From: Symbiodinium natans | Taxonomy: Eukaryota > Sar > Dinophyceae > Suessiales > Symbiodiniaceae | Assembly: GCA_905221605.1 (NCBI GenBank) | Contig: CAJNDS010001147.1 | Coordinates: 779,982 to 843,981, forward strand | Length of the DNA stretch: 64,000 bases | Reading direction: 5' to 3' | Shown: piece after piece, positions 11,069-23,138 of the stretch | Layout of the letters: each line of letters begins with the position of its first letter | Position numbering within the stretch: the first letter of the stretch is position 1 | The notes under the pieces: generated by a model | Database searches by the model: none | The model's input: the letters and a program-made list of their open reading frames with translations, nothing else | Told to the model about the DNA's origin: nothing | Program-made: the position numbers and the translations under genes

Positions 11069-11350
11069 TCACGCAAACCCAGACAAGAGTGTTAAGTTAC
11101 CATGTGAACTCCTGTGTTGTCTACCCCCTCTGCTCATAATCATCCAGAGTCTGTCGTTCCCACAACAGTCGACATACTTACCAAACTCATCTTCACAGCC
11201 TTTTCCGTAGCAACCCAATTCTTCAACGTTCCTCCAACACGCCTGCAATCCCTGCATTTCCAGCGACTGTTTTCTGATCCAGGCGGCTGCAGCTTTGATG
11301 AAGTCCTTGGGCTCATCGTCGACGCTCTTCTTCTTTGGCTCCTGGCTCAA
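11069..11350 (-). other. Unrecognised exon-like reading (EPKKKSVDDEPKDFIKAAAA)
   Basis: The minus-strand reading is lysine/acidic-rich, then ACWRNVEELGCYGKGCEDEF. The right-arm counterpart near 20788-20940 keeps the first block but loses frame after AAAA through a 4-base difference. It may be a decayed exon. Confidence 0.2.
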
Positions 11351-12060
11351 AGGAGCGCTCTAGAAGGGTGTAGTTAAATCACCTCCATTACCTCCATTCC
11401 AACACGCCACATCCCCAGATTCCCGCCTTGATGTACAACGTTGGGGGATGCGGAGCGCAACTCTGCATCAATTAAACTCGTGGACTACTTGACTGCCCAA
11501 AGCAGAGGCCTGATTACACTATGGACACTATGGTACACGATGTGAGAAGCAAGATAGCTTAGTCCTATCACTGATGGCATTGCCAACACGGGTCAGTACT
11601 AGTAGTCGTGGCGGCTTGTCGTACGGTTGGTGGCAGCCTTGTGGTGGATAGTAGCGGTCGTGGATTTGGCTGAAGTTGTGGGAGTGGTGGTAGTGGTAGT
11701 GATAGTGGTGGTGTGTATGCGGCGCGACGCGCTTCCTACAATGAGAGGTGGAGTCGATCGACAGAGTGGGGGGCAGATTCACACCTCAGGGTTAGGCGTT
11801 GGAGCAACACGCCTACAATCGAATGATGGCACTCGCAACGTTTCGACCCAAGCTCCAAGACGGCGAACTCAGTTTACGCACGAACTTGAAAGACTCCGAC
11901 AATCCCACAGCCGAACATATGAAATTCACGTTTTGTTCAGAGGAAGAGTGATACTGAGAGCTTTTGTGATACGATGGCAGCCGAAAGCATTGGCCTTTGA
12001 CTTAAGACTCATGGGGGCACCTTCCAAAGGACCAGAACTCATCACAAGCGTTTCGCTGTA

Positions 12061-12327
12061 ATCCATTCCCCCTAATACTAATACCCTCCTAATATAAAAA
12101 TCCCCCCGGCCCCAAATACCGATCCCGGGTCTGTCCCTATTAAAACCTCTACAGAGTTAGGGTGGGATTAGGGGGGGTGGCTTGGCTGCTGAGCCAGCAT
12201 TACAATAAGGACGGGCTGGTTTCTCGGACAAACGATAAGAACCCCCCCTAATAGGGTTTAGGGGTCCACTAGCCCATACAGTTTGGCTCCCTAGTTTGTT
12301 TGGGCGGAAAGGACCAACGGCTTACAC
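12061..12327. other. Start of inner spacer, no gene seen
   Basis: C/T-rich single-copy DNA immediately inside the left arm (CCCCCTAATA-type runs and short TTAGGG-like bits). Nothing coding is supported. Confidence 0.6.
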
Positions 12328-12573
12328 TCCTCCTCCTCTTCCTCCTCTTCCTCCTCTTCCTCCTCTTCCTCCTCTTCCTCCTCTTCCTCCTCTTCCTCCT
12401 CTTCCTCCTCTTCCTCCTCTTCCTCCTCTTCCTCCTCTTCCTCCTCTTCCTCCTCTTCCTCCTCTTCCTCCTCTTCCTCCTCTTCCTCCTCCTCTTCCTC
12501 CTCTTCCTCCTCTTCCTCCTCTTCCTCCTCTTCCTCCTCTTCCTCCTCTTCCTCCTCTTCCTCTTCCTCCTTT
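12328..12573 (+). repeat. (CTCCTCTTC)n minisatellite
   Basis: A 9-bp pyrimidine unit repeats about 27 times with two phase slips. The strand asymmetry makes every frame open: polyE on minus, R/K-rich on minus, and L/F- or P/L-rich on plus. ORFs across it are artefacts of composition. Confidence 0.97.
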
Positions 12574-15410
12574 TGCACTTTGAAGCTGCTGAGCCCATTT
12601 TGTTTCCGAAGATTCCCAGTTGCCTCCCATCCTCACGACGCGTGATGAAGAGAACGTTGGTCAGCGTTAGAGCATCCCTTTCCGGCCATGGTGGCGGAGG
12701 GGTCACTGGGGCCGACAGGCAGGGAGTTGAAGTGAGCATATCAGTTAGTGCTCTATTGTGGTCGTGGTGAGTGTATACCGGGTCCCTTGTGGCTTGGGTC
12801 TGTAGACGGGGCTTCCTCTACAGCCCGACTCCATGAACAAGCAGCAATTCCCTCAAGCCATACATCGCCACTCGCTTCTCTCTCTTTGAAAATGCCTGTC
12901 TGCAATCTTCTTTCGCCGAGACAGGGCGCGTGCCGGTGACACTGGGATGCACTAAGAGTAAGACTACATGGAATCCTTATGAAAGCAACGTGCGTGTAGA
13001 GGGGTTTAGATGAAGGTCTGTGTGAAATCTTGCAACAAACAAAATCACCAGATGCAGTGTTAACTGAAGATAACTGAAACCTGAACCCCAAGCCCTAACC
13101 AAGGACGCCACTGTCGCCGTCGTCGCGCCCGAAGGCACTGGGTTGTCATGACAGGGGCAGTGGGCTCTGACGCACGCGATGGGAATTCATTACTGTAGGG
13201 GATTTCAAGGCGTTCGATGAGGAATCCTGTGACAGCGATTGTTTGTCGGAAGCTGGGGTGCCTCCAACCGACCGACACTTTCTTTCCCCTGCTCCTATTG
13301 AAATTGCCAAATCCTCATTCAACTTCTGGCAACGACAAATGTTTGTTGCGGCGAGGCCAGATCTGTGTCAGACATCAATAAAGCGAGCCCTTTTGACTTG
13401 TTCACGTATCCCGTGTCGCCCCCCCCCAACAGGATGCCACTCTAGCCGCTCTAGCCTAACAAGACTACAGACCGAACCTGCTGGCAAGGGGCCAGGGCTC
13501 CGGCAAGATGCGAGGGCCTCAGGACCTAGCCCGTCAGGGAAATCAAGGGCCTGAAGGATGGGAGGGAAATCGGATCCCGAGCAATAGTTGGAGATGTTTG
13601 CCGATGTTCCCCCGCCCGCAATCCACGCAAAAAGCTTTGACTTCAATGCGCATGCTCACCCTCAAAATGTATGCTGTTGGGCTTCTGAATGAGCTAATTT
13701 GTTTCAAGGTTAATACTTCCTTTGGCCTGCAAGCAGGGCAGCTGCAGCTGAGACCTAAAAAGCTGTACTCGTGACCCTGCCCATGGCAACGCGTGAGCCT
13801 CCAAGAGCTGCCTGCTTTTGACGGTTGCACAGGCCCAGTAGGCCATCCAGGCTTGCGGGCTCTGACCAAGCAAGTTCGCAACTTCGCAATGTTCACAGTT
13901 GTTGGGATGCCGGGCAGATGACTACCGGAACTTCAGTACTCAGTACAGAGCACGAGGGGGCTAGTGTCTTGGTAGAGTTCGCGATGTGGAGTTTCACTCG
14001 TTCTGCTCGCAAGTTCAACCGTCACGTAGGTGGAGATGTATTCGGCTCTGAACCCCGTAGGCCGGACTCGGACTGGACATGCCGGATGCCCTGTCGGAGG
14101 TGCGCCAGTGATTTTGGGATTCTGACCCTGAATCAAAAATAACGATGAACATCATGAACTATGGCTCTTTCCAGGGTGCCCTCAGCGACATGTCTCACAG
14201 AACGCCTATCGTTGTAGCAGGTTTGGGACTGAGAACGAAGCAGAAGCGCTGCGTTAAAAGTTTGTGGGCCTTGCAGGCATGGTTCGCAATGCCATTCAGC
14301 AAGTGGGCTGCTGTACAAAGTACTGTCGTTCAAAACAACGCACGCTAGCTGAATCCATGCTGAGTTCTTCCGATTATCCATCTCAAATGTTTACTTAGTT
14401 ACTAGGTACCTTGTATGCCTGCCCATCCAAACAGGGCGACAGCACCTAGTGTCGGCCTCAGCCCCGACCGCTTCTGACAAGTGTTTCCGGATGTTTCCGG
14501 ATCTTGCTGATTTGAGTTTGGGTCTGCGCAGGGAGTTCCGCCGAGTAGCCCTGGAGTGCTCAACCCCGGAGCATCCTGCAAAGTATCCCAGGAGTGCTCG
14601 CTCAACCGCAGGGAATCCTGCACTCACAGCCGCGCAGTACCACGCGAACCGTTCTCAAAACATTTCCTTTACCTGAAAAGGAAAACCTGTACGGGCTTCT
14701 TCAAGGAGGACGGCTGTTGTAGGCAAGGAAGTTCAGCCTCAGAGGCTGAAGGAATATGGCGCTGCCTTGATGACCGAATGTCGACGCGGTCCAGCTGTTT
14801 AGGCTTTAGGCCGTTTTGTTCGCCAGCCTTTGGAGTAAGTAAGATCCTGTTGTTCGCAACCAGGGTTTAGAGTTTGGAGTGTAAGGTGCATGGTGTTTGG
14901 TAAGCACTTCACATTCCCAAGCGTAAGGTGCCTGTGCGGTTGTGGGTTTGACGGCCTATGGTTCTGTGTGGATACGGAGGGAGTTAAGGGGCTCAAGAGC
15001 TGGAGATTCAGGCGGTTTTCAGGGTCCACTGACCGCGTCGTGGCTGTGGCACCGCAGGCTCTGCTTTCACGGAAGCATCTTTCCGCAGTGAAATGATGGT
15101 GGCAAGTGGGGATCCCAAACATTGAGGACCTGGTGCTTGTTAATTATGCCTAACGGTGGGTCCTTCTCGGGAGTACCTAGTCTTCTGAGGTTCAACTCTT
15201 GGCTGGCAGTCTGATTTTTTGGGGCAACGTGCCACAGAACACGTTGCTGCGATTTTGCATGCGTGCTGACAATGTTCAGAATTCCAGATCGTTGGCAGAA
15301 TGAGCCTCCCTGAGGCCTTCCGAAGCGAAGCCTGCAGCCACAGCAACCCCAACTACAAGTTGCACTTCCCGCTGGATCAGACATCATCGCTGCACGCCAA
15401 GCAATATCTG
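12574..15410. other. Inner spacer of the inverted repeat, no assigned gene
   Basis: No recognised gene. A plus-strand reading at about 15303-15410 (MSLPEAFRSEACSHSNPN, then YKLHFPLDQTSSLHAKQYLP) runs straight into a C-run and looks exon-like but matches nothing I know. A short reading near 13098-13140 (TKDATVAVVAPEGTG) is similar. Other ORFs overlap on both strands and are not called. Confidence 0.4.
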
Positions 15411-15429
15411 CCCCCCCCCCCCCCCCCCC
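15411..15429 (+). repeat. Poly-C run (19 C)
   Basis: Nineteen consecutive C residues. This length is prone to sequencing and replication slippage. Confidence 0.98.
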
Positions 15430-18400
15430 TCGAAGAATAGCCCTACCCATGTCAGACCAAAAGTAGCTGCTGGACAGGTCAAGGGAGGAGGACCTTTAAC
15501 TAATTAAGCAAGGCCTAAGGACAAGCGAGCCATGTTTCAAGTTTTTCACCGTGTAACAGCGTGATGCAGGGTTGGCTTTCGGTTGTAACCCTCAAATCCT
15601 AGGAGCCTTGTCGACCCAAACCCTAAACCTTAAGCCCTACACCCAAAATCGGCCTAAACCATTAGTGCCTCGCAGGGGGGCGGGCCGTCCGTTTCGGTTG
15701 TTGTGAGATGTGGGTGGGCTGTCCAGTTTTTTTTTTGCGTGTGGGGTGGGGGAAGGGGGGGGCTTTACTTTAGGGCATATAGGATTTAGGGTCTTTAGTC
15801 TTTCAGGCTTTTGGGGTGACGATGTCACATGATATCATGGCATGCAGGAGAAGTGCCGAGCTGTGCTGGGCGTTGAGGAAGTTGAGGTCAACTGCTGCAT
15901 GCTCGTGCTGGCTCAGCTTGGGCCAGCAAAAAGGCCTCGAATCCAAGTCCTCAAAGCTTGGCGTAGTTTGCGTGGGCGATTTCGATCCACTCCTGAAGCT
16001 GCCTGCGGACAAGCCTTGCGTGCAATGGCCGACGCGGCAAAAGTCATGTATCTGGCTGAGGTCCAGCAAAGCAATGTTGGGCCAGGGAAGGGTTTTGTCA
16101 TTGTATCATTGTAGTTTTGCCTGACTGCAGCACACGTGAAACATGTCAACTGTTGTTTAGAAAGGAGACGTGAGAGTGAGAGAAACTGAGAGACTGAAGT
16201 TTTTCTGTCACTTCGAAACGGTTTTGACTGTTTTACTCGAGGCTGGAAGCTGTCGTCATGAAACATGCTGATAATGGGCTTTGAACTCTGCAGAAATCAC
16301 TGCGCGGGAGTTTGGTGCGCTGTGACAGTGAGACTGCTTCTGGTTTTTCGAAGTGTCCACTGCAAGTCACTGGAGTAGTCGGCCACCCCATCCAGCCTCC
16401 AGTATTTCAGGAGGGAGAAAATTTCTTGCCTTGCATTCCATCGAGGTGCAATGCGGTCAGGGATCAGGATCTAGAGTTCCGTAACGCCACCCGAACTCTG
16501 AATTCTGTTTCCTTTTTGGAATTCATAGCCCTCCTGTTCTAGTGTGCCACTTGCTGGTATAGTCCACTTGTAAGGACCCAAGGTGACGATTCACCAAACA
16601 ACCTGTGGGGTTTAGGCTGCGCAGGTCTGTAACGTCGATTTCCATGCCTCCGCGGCAGCGTTGCACAAGAGTGGAGGCCGGGTAGATTCTTCCCTATAAG
16701 GTTCGCAGGACTGAACACATTGGAAGTTTTCGGGCCCAGAGACCATGACTACGTACGTTTTAGGCAGATTCTCAGCTTTCTCGCAATGAGAGCCCCCAGA
16801 CGCCACTACTCAGCAGCAGCAGCAGCAGCAAGTCATCCAACGAAAGCCACAGGTGACATGGACATGGCCGCTTCTGTGCTGCTGGCCGAAGCGGACAGAG
16901 CGCGGGGCAGCGTTGCCTGTCGTCGGATTGAGGGGGCACGGCTTGCGGCGTGTTATGGTTCAATGGTTGAGGGCTCAGTGAAGTTTCGGGCTCAGAGTTG
17001 AGGGAAACTGAGAGGGTTCAAGGGGTTCATGCTTCCGAAACATATGTACATGTACCTTCAGGAGGAGCACCTTTCGAAGAGAGTCCGGGCCACCAAAACG
17101 ACCCAAGAGCCCGGGACGCCAAAATCGTGATGCGCGCGGCCGCATGAAGATTGAGTAACAAAGACAAGAAACACCAACCCCCAACCCCCTAAAGTCCCTA
17201 GCTGAACCGAGGTCGCGAAGAAAATGCAGATCGTCGACGGTCACGGATTCGGCGGCAGGGTGTCGCACGGGTTGAGGGTTCAGGGGTTCAAGGTGATGTT
17301 TAGGGTTGAAGGGGTACGCTTTCAGGGAGGGCTCAGGCTGTTTGAGGGTTGGCTCCGGGTTTTGATAAGGGTGCCTTGCAGCGGCTTGTCCCGGGTTTTG
17401 GTTTAGGATTCCTAGATTCCGATTTCAATACCATACCACTGCTGGTGGAAGTGCTGGGAAAGGTGGGATTCCTCAAGATGGCCTGCGCATTATCGGTCCC
17501 CATGACCATCTCTTCATAAACTCCTAATTGCATGAAATTGCATGACATTCGCTTCATGTCGACAAATCAAGGTCGCTGGATGTTAGTCCAGGGACCTCGC
17601 TAATCTTCGGATGTAACATAGACGGCCTTCATGTCGCTTATGAAGAGTGAGCAGGCTTAGTTTCGGGTGCTTCAGGTTGAGGATTTAGGGTTTAGAGCTC
17701 CATGTCTTAGGGATGTTCTGTTGCTGAAGCTATGCGTCTGAAAGTGTTCATGAAAGTCTCTGGGGACCAAGGGCTTTAGGATTCTTAGGGTTTAGGGCTG
17801 AGGGTCTTGGAGTCTGGGTGTGACATGGTTTTCTTGGCTTGTTGCTTTTGTTGCCTTTAGAAATTGAGTTGTTCATCTGGGTATCAAACACAAGATGTAC
17901 ACAGGGCTTCAGGCTGCACACCCAAATGTGACATTGGGCTTTGCTTATGTTTGTCTTGCGTTCCTATTGTAGCATGGATGGTCAGTTCTGGCCACATAAT
18001 AGGGCCCAAAGAACAACCATCCTGCGCCAAGTGACCCATAAACCCCCGGCAACTTCCAAAAGCTCCCCATCCACTCCATATAGAATCCCCAAGTAGTAGT
18101 CCCGTGGCGACACGCTAATCTATAAACTCCCAACCCTCAAATCAAAGGCTGGAACCCTGTACTTTGAAAAGATCTGATAGGATTTGAAGATGTGACTTAA
18201 ACATTTTCGCGGAGGTGATTAGCGTGGATCAGATCCGCGCGACTCGGCTGATCTTGCAGACCCCATGATCGTGAGTTGCTTGAGCTCAAGTTAAGTCAAA
18301 GCGGGCACCCTCAGAAGTTCGTATGAAACAGGATAGCCACCATAACTTGAAGGGTAGTAACGGGCTGGGTTACCCGGGCCCGAAACCCCTTACTGACACT

Positions 18401-18904
18401 TGCATCACCACTTTGCCGTTTCGTTGATGGCGTTCGATGGCAGTATGCCATAGCTGCCACGCTCGTCCCATTCCGCTGTCCTGATATTGTGGGACTGCCT
18501 ACATTGGTAGGTAGTCAATTCGCTATCGTTGCTTTGTGGGTGTGGCCACACTTCTGCCAGTCCTTTGTCATGGCATTCCAGGTTGAACTGCTTAGAGGAG
18601 GACTTGTTGGCCGGTGAGCCCTGTGCCCGTTTACGCAGCTTATGCCTGATGCGTTCACAACAATTGTTTCCAAGGGAACTCAATCAGACCACAAGGCAGT
18701 GGCGCTCTGCAAGAGCTGGAGACAGCGCGCAGAGATGGCATGAGCCGTATGTAGCACGTAGCATACCCCGAATGCATGCCATGGCGCCCGTTAAGATCTT
18801 GCACTGTGGACCATTTGACATCTTCAACAACCCCCTTCTGAACCCTCGCTTACCTCCTTCTAGGTCCAATTAGCTGGCAGGTAGGCTTATGTCCTGAAAT
18901 AAAC

Positions 18905-19010
18905 CCGAAACCCTAAACCCTAAAACCTGAACCTTGTAGCGCGAGGCTCGCAAGGTGGTGTGGGGCATGAGCCGCAAATACGGCGGCAAGGCAACTGCGA
19001 AGAGAGCAAC
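18905..19010 (+). other. Possible exon behind a CCCTAAA tract
   Basis: CCCTAAACCCTAAA at about 18910-18924 is followed by CTTGTAG and then an open reading REARKVVWGMSRKYGGKATA from 18940. The order (CCCTAAA, AG, coding) matches two PGK exons in this window. The protein family is not recognised. Confidence 0.3.
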
Positions 19011-19506
19011 GTCCTTCTTTCCTGTTTTACCGGTGGGGACACCATTAGGACAGAGGTAATTAAGGTGCTAAGGTACTTGCTGCTGGGCTCGGTTTCCGCG
19101 ACATGTTCTTAAGTATGATGGGGTCTGACCCGTGCTTGAGATGGTACCTATTCAATCTTCAACGATCGATTTTGTTTAGTTTGTTTTCGAGCTGCTCGGC
19201 GATCCATTCTGATTGCTGCCTCAGCGCCCGTCGTGTGAGATTGCCAAAACAGTCTTGAAGATCCATCTCTTGGTGTTGAGCTGATGGAGCTGCGCCGCAC
19301 TTCTGATCAGGCCGTCCGGCGGTTCATCCGAGTCACTGTGTGGCTTGGCAGGGTTGGGTACAAGGAACTAAGTGTCTACAGGCAAGAAGATCAAGAAGTG
19401 AGTTCATCGTCGAGGGTATCGCTAGGAACGTCTTGCAGATGCTCTCACTATACTTTCATCCTAACTGCTAAGTCCCCGGCGCATCCAATGTTGCCAAGAT
19501 GTCAAG

Positions 19507-19602
19507 GACAAATGGCCGGATGCGGGCGCAGAGCGTCCAGGGCTCAGCTTCGAGAAGGCGAAGGAAACCTTTGAGAGCGCGTGGCTGCGGCTCTTGATGA
19601 TG
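19507..19602 (+). other. Possible exon (GLSFEKAKETFESAWLRLL)
   Basis: Follows GTCAAG as a possible acceptor. The reading DKWPDAGAERPGLSFEKAK continues to ETFESAWLRLLMM. It has the composition of real coding sequence, but the family is unknown and the donor is unclear. Confidence 0.25.
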
Positions 19603-22556
19603 AATAGAATGAATAGGGGTTGTCATTTTTGGGGGGCAGAGGGTTCACATGAGCCACAGTCCTCCAGTGGCGGCTTGACTTCATGTTTAGTGTCGGCTTT
19701 GCCTGCGACTTCGTCTTGCTAGGTCCTAGCCCAGGCCACAAGTCCCCCTACACGGGCGCCTGGCATATGGAGACATGTCTCGAGCAGTTCTGAGTCCCGA
19801 GGCCCCGCCGCAGCATCAGATGATGCAGGCAGACGCTGCTGACTGAAGGTCTAGGCGTAGGTTAGGTCAAGTCAAGTACATGGTGCCCATTCCAATTTGG
19901 GTGATGTCCTTTCCGATGCACTTCCTGCAGCAGCGCTCTGAAAGACCAGAAGCAGCCAATTTCACGCTGCACGGCGCCAAAGCCTTGGCCTAAAGCCCAG
20001 ATTTTTTGGGGATTGGGCCCTTCAAGCCCAACCTGCTTGAGAACAAATAACATATGCAAGCCTTCATATTGAGATGCAGCACCAAAGTCTCTACAGCGAA
20101 ACGCTTGTGATGAGTTTTGGTCCTTCGGAAGGTGCCCCCATGAGTTTTAAGTCAAAGGCCAATGCTTTCGGCTGCCATCGTATCACAAAAGCTCTCAGTA
20201 TCACTCTTCCTCTGAACAAAACGTGAATTTCATATGTTCGGCTGTGGGATTGTCGGAGTCTTTCAAGTTCGTGCGTAAACTGAGTTCGCCGTCTTGGAGC
20301 TTGGGTCGAAACGTTGCGAGTGCCGTCATTCGATTGTAGGCGTGTTGCTCCAATGCCTAACCCTGAGGTGTGAATCTGCCCCCCACTCCGTCGATCGACT
20401 CCACCTCTCTTTGTAAAAAGCGCGTCGCGCCGCATACACACCGCCACTATCACTACCACTACCACCACTCCCACAACTTCAGCCAAATCCACGACCGCTA
20501 CTATCCACCACAAGGCTGCCACCAACCGTACGACAAGCCACCACGACTACTAGTACTGACCCGTGTTGGCAATGCCATCAGTGATAGGACTTATCTTGCT
20601 TCTCACATCGTGTACCATAGTGTCCATAGTGTAATCAGGCCTCTGCTTTGGGCAGTAGTCCACGAGATTGACATGATGCAGAGTTGCGCTCCGCATCAAC
20701 CTTGTACATTCAAGGCGGGAATCTGGGGATGTGGCGTGAATGGAGGTGATTTAACTACACCCTTCTAGAGCGCTCCAGCCTGTCAGGAGCCAAAGAAGAA
20801 GAGCGTCGACGATGAGCCCAAGGACTTCATCAAAGCTGCAGCCGCGGGCCTCAGAAAACGCTCGAAATTCTGGGATTGCAGGCGTGTTGGAGGAACGTTG
20901 AAGAATTGGGTTGCTACGGGGCTGTGAAGATGAGTTTGGTAAGTGTGTCGACTGTTGTGGGAACGACAGACTCTGGATGATTATGAGCAGAGGGGGTAGA
21001 CAACACAGGAGTTCACATGGTAACTTAACACTCTTGTCTGGGTTTGCGTGAGTCGCACATGCCCCTCTGCAAGGCTACAGGAATTGACACATCATTTCAA
21101 TTCTCAAGGCAGCCTTTGTAGAGGGGGCAGGGCCGCCATGCCTAAGTTGCGGCGTCCAATCAAGGTCCGTTTTGAAGAAATTCGCTGATATTGGGAGCAA
21201 ATGAACTTGCCACTAACAATCCACAGTAACAGAGGGGTAGGAGTAGCAGCGGCAGTAGCAATAAGAAGTGAGGACAAGGAGCGCCTCAAGACCTGTATAT
21301 CCGACAGGGCCTCATGTTCTCCCCGGAGGCTGGGATTGCTTTGTTTTTGGCCCAACGATGAGTCCACAGGGACGAAAACGCATCGAGCAACGGCAAAGGG
21401 AATCAGGTTCAGAAGTTGAAACGCAGTCCTAGCTCGGGACACAGCTTTGCAAGTTTCCGTTTCGGCGGGATGCCTACCAGAAGTTGCTTACTCTTCTACA
21501 GCCTGAATCGTCTGCGCAATCTGCAAAGTCCATCTCGCGTGCGCTTTAAGGAGTTGTCATTGGCACGCGTACTAAAAGCCCATACAATACCTTGCCCTTT
21601 TGGCTTTGCATGCATCCTTTACCAAAAGCCGAAATTTACAGTATATTTCGGGGCGGTGCACCAGTCCCATCCTTTCGCCTTCATCACGGACCCCAGCGTT
21701 TCAGCCACTTCCTCACACCCACTCTAGTTCGCATCGCTTCTGTATCTACCTCTCTCTTAGACCCTGTTCTCCTGGCCCATCAATGATTCAGACAGACTCG
21801 TTACAGCCCGGTGTTATGTCTGGATAGTAGCTTTAAGTTTAGGGCCTAATTTTTCCTATGCCTAGAAGGCCAATTTCAAGCAAGTTCGCTCGCAGGAAGC
21901 CAGCGAGGCTTGCAGGTGTTATTTCGATCTTCATACCTGACTAGAACATCAGTGACAACAATAGCAATGCAGTCCGTATTGTTAGCATCTTCATGGTAAT
22001 CGCACATGAAAGGGCATCCCTGGTCTCTGATGCGAAACGCCAAGTCCCTTTGCAATCCGTCGCAGATGGGCCCTGTACACTCAGTCAAAGAACCCTTCTA
22101 CATCCCCTAGCCATAGACCTGAGCCGAGCTTGGACCTTTTAAACCTTCTGTTTTTGTATTTATTCAAAGTCTCTTAAACCCAAGAAAACAAAATCAAACA
22201 TCCTAAGGACCTACTCATTGCCCCTTTAAGCCCTAAGCCCTAATGCAGGCTCTTAAGCCCGTAAGCCCCTGAACTCCAAGGTTCCGAGGGAAACATTCCA
22301 AGTGCCGGCGCAGGCTCAAGAGCAAACCTCCCTGGAGGCGGCGAAGAAGGCCGACAGACGTACCTCGAGTTTAGGGTTGAAAAGGGTTTCGGGCCTAGAT
22401 GGCCTCAAAAATTGGAAAAGAAATATTCCTAAAAAGTAGAGGCAAGCCGGTTTATAACACAGAGGTTGCTCGAAAGGATGTTCAGGTGGTGTTCAGGCCT
22501 GTAGTGTTTTCGCCTATCTCCACAGAGGACCTTGGTTGAGATCCTAGACGAGGCGA

Positions 22557-23138
22557 GCTCTGGCCCACTCTTGTCCGTAACAAATCGTACTCCCGGGTCT
22601 TTCGGGCCCACTCTTTTCCGTAACAAATCCCAGGTCTTGGCGGCTCTTTCCGGCCCGCTCTTATCCCTCACAAATCGTACTCCCGGGGATCCCGGAACCA
22701 ACATGGTGGCACAGCCAGAAAGCAAACAGGTTCTCAAGATTCAGAAGTTGTCTGTCTTTGACATTCCCTACCTTTTCTCTGCCACACTTGCTCTCTTGAG
22801 CTATTTTAGCCCGTCGAATCTGTTGCAAGGCTACATTGCTTGTGCACCTGCTCGCACCTTCATCACCCTTGGTTATATTGAAATTCCCGTTGACACCATA
22901 GCGCTGGCATCAGGGCATTCGCTGCATGATCCGGTCCTGACACTCCCCTGTTTGTGATATCTTCTGTTCTTACTACAGGAAGTACGTTGTTACAGCGTGC
23001 CGATCCAGGATGTCTAAATTTCGGGTTTAAGTGTTTGATGACCAACGAATCTCACGATCCTGTTCGTACAATGTCTGTTGGTGCTCTTACATGCTGTTAT
23101 TATTCTGGCTGTGCGTGGGTTTTTGCCTACGGTGCGAT
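22557..23138 (+). repeat. Right-arm-specific insertion (~580 bp) with three ~45-bp direct repeats
   Basis: In the left arm the sequence goes from CGCACCGT directly to GGGTTCGCCTCGTC. In the right arm the equivalent points (22556 and 23139) are separated by about 580 bp. The block starts with three imperfect copies of a unit containing GGCCCACTCTTGTCCGTAAC and CCCGGG (about 22561-22690). An ORF reads through (22532-22957) and the minus strand is also open, so no protein is called. It may be an insertion in the right arm or a deletion from the left. Confidence 0.8.

Larger units (their letters stand above)
5989..12060 (+). repeat. Left arm of large inverted repeat
   Basis: The whole 6.07-kb segment is found again in reverse complement at 20092-26590. 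Matching landmarks: the AAATAAAT minisatellite (5989 with 26590), the telomere-type tract (6167 with 26411), ORF pairs 7254-7541 with 25024-25311, 8198-8491 with 24124-24417, 10687-11016 with 21104-21442, and the inner end GTTTCGCTGTA (12060) with TACAGCGAAAC (20092). The arms differ by scattered substitutions and indels: a shorter (CA)n in the right arm, a stretch at about 10034-10110 missing from the right arm, and an insertion of about 580 bp in the right arm. No gene in the arm is recognised. Confidence 0.95.
15430..20091. other. Inner spacer continued, no assigned gene
   Basis: No family is recognised. Exon-like plus-strand readings are 15847-16113 (preceded by GCATGCAG; contains EKCRAVLGVEEVEVNC and ALRAMADAAKVMYLAEVQQ) and 16848-16998 (contains MAASVLLAEADRARGS). 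They may be decayed or isolated exons. The rest shows only short overlapping ORFs and short TTTAGGG-like pieces near 17680 and 17780. Confidence 0.35.

Noticed and set aside
12300-12770. ORFs over the (CTCCTCTTC)n tract (polyE, R/K, L/F, P/L)
   Set aside because: Every frame of a pyrimidine/purine 9-mer is stop-free; no flanking gene structure.
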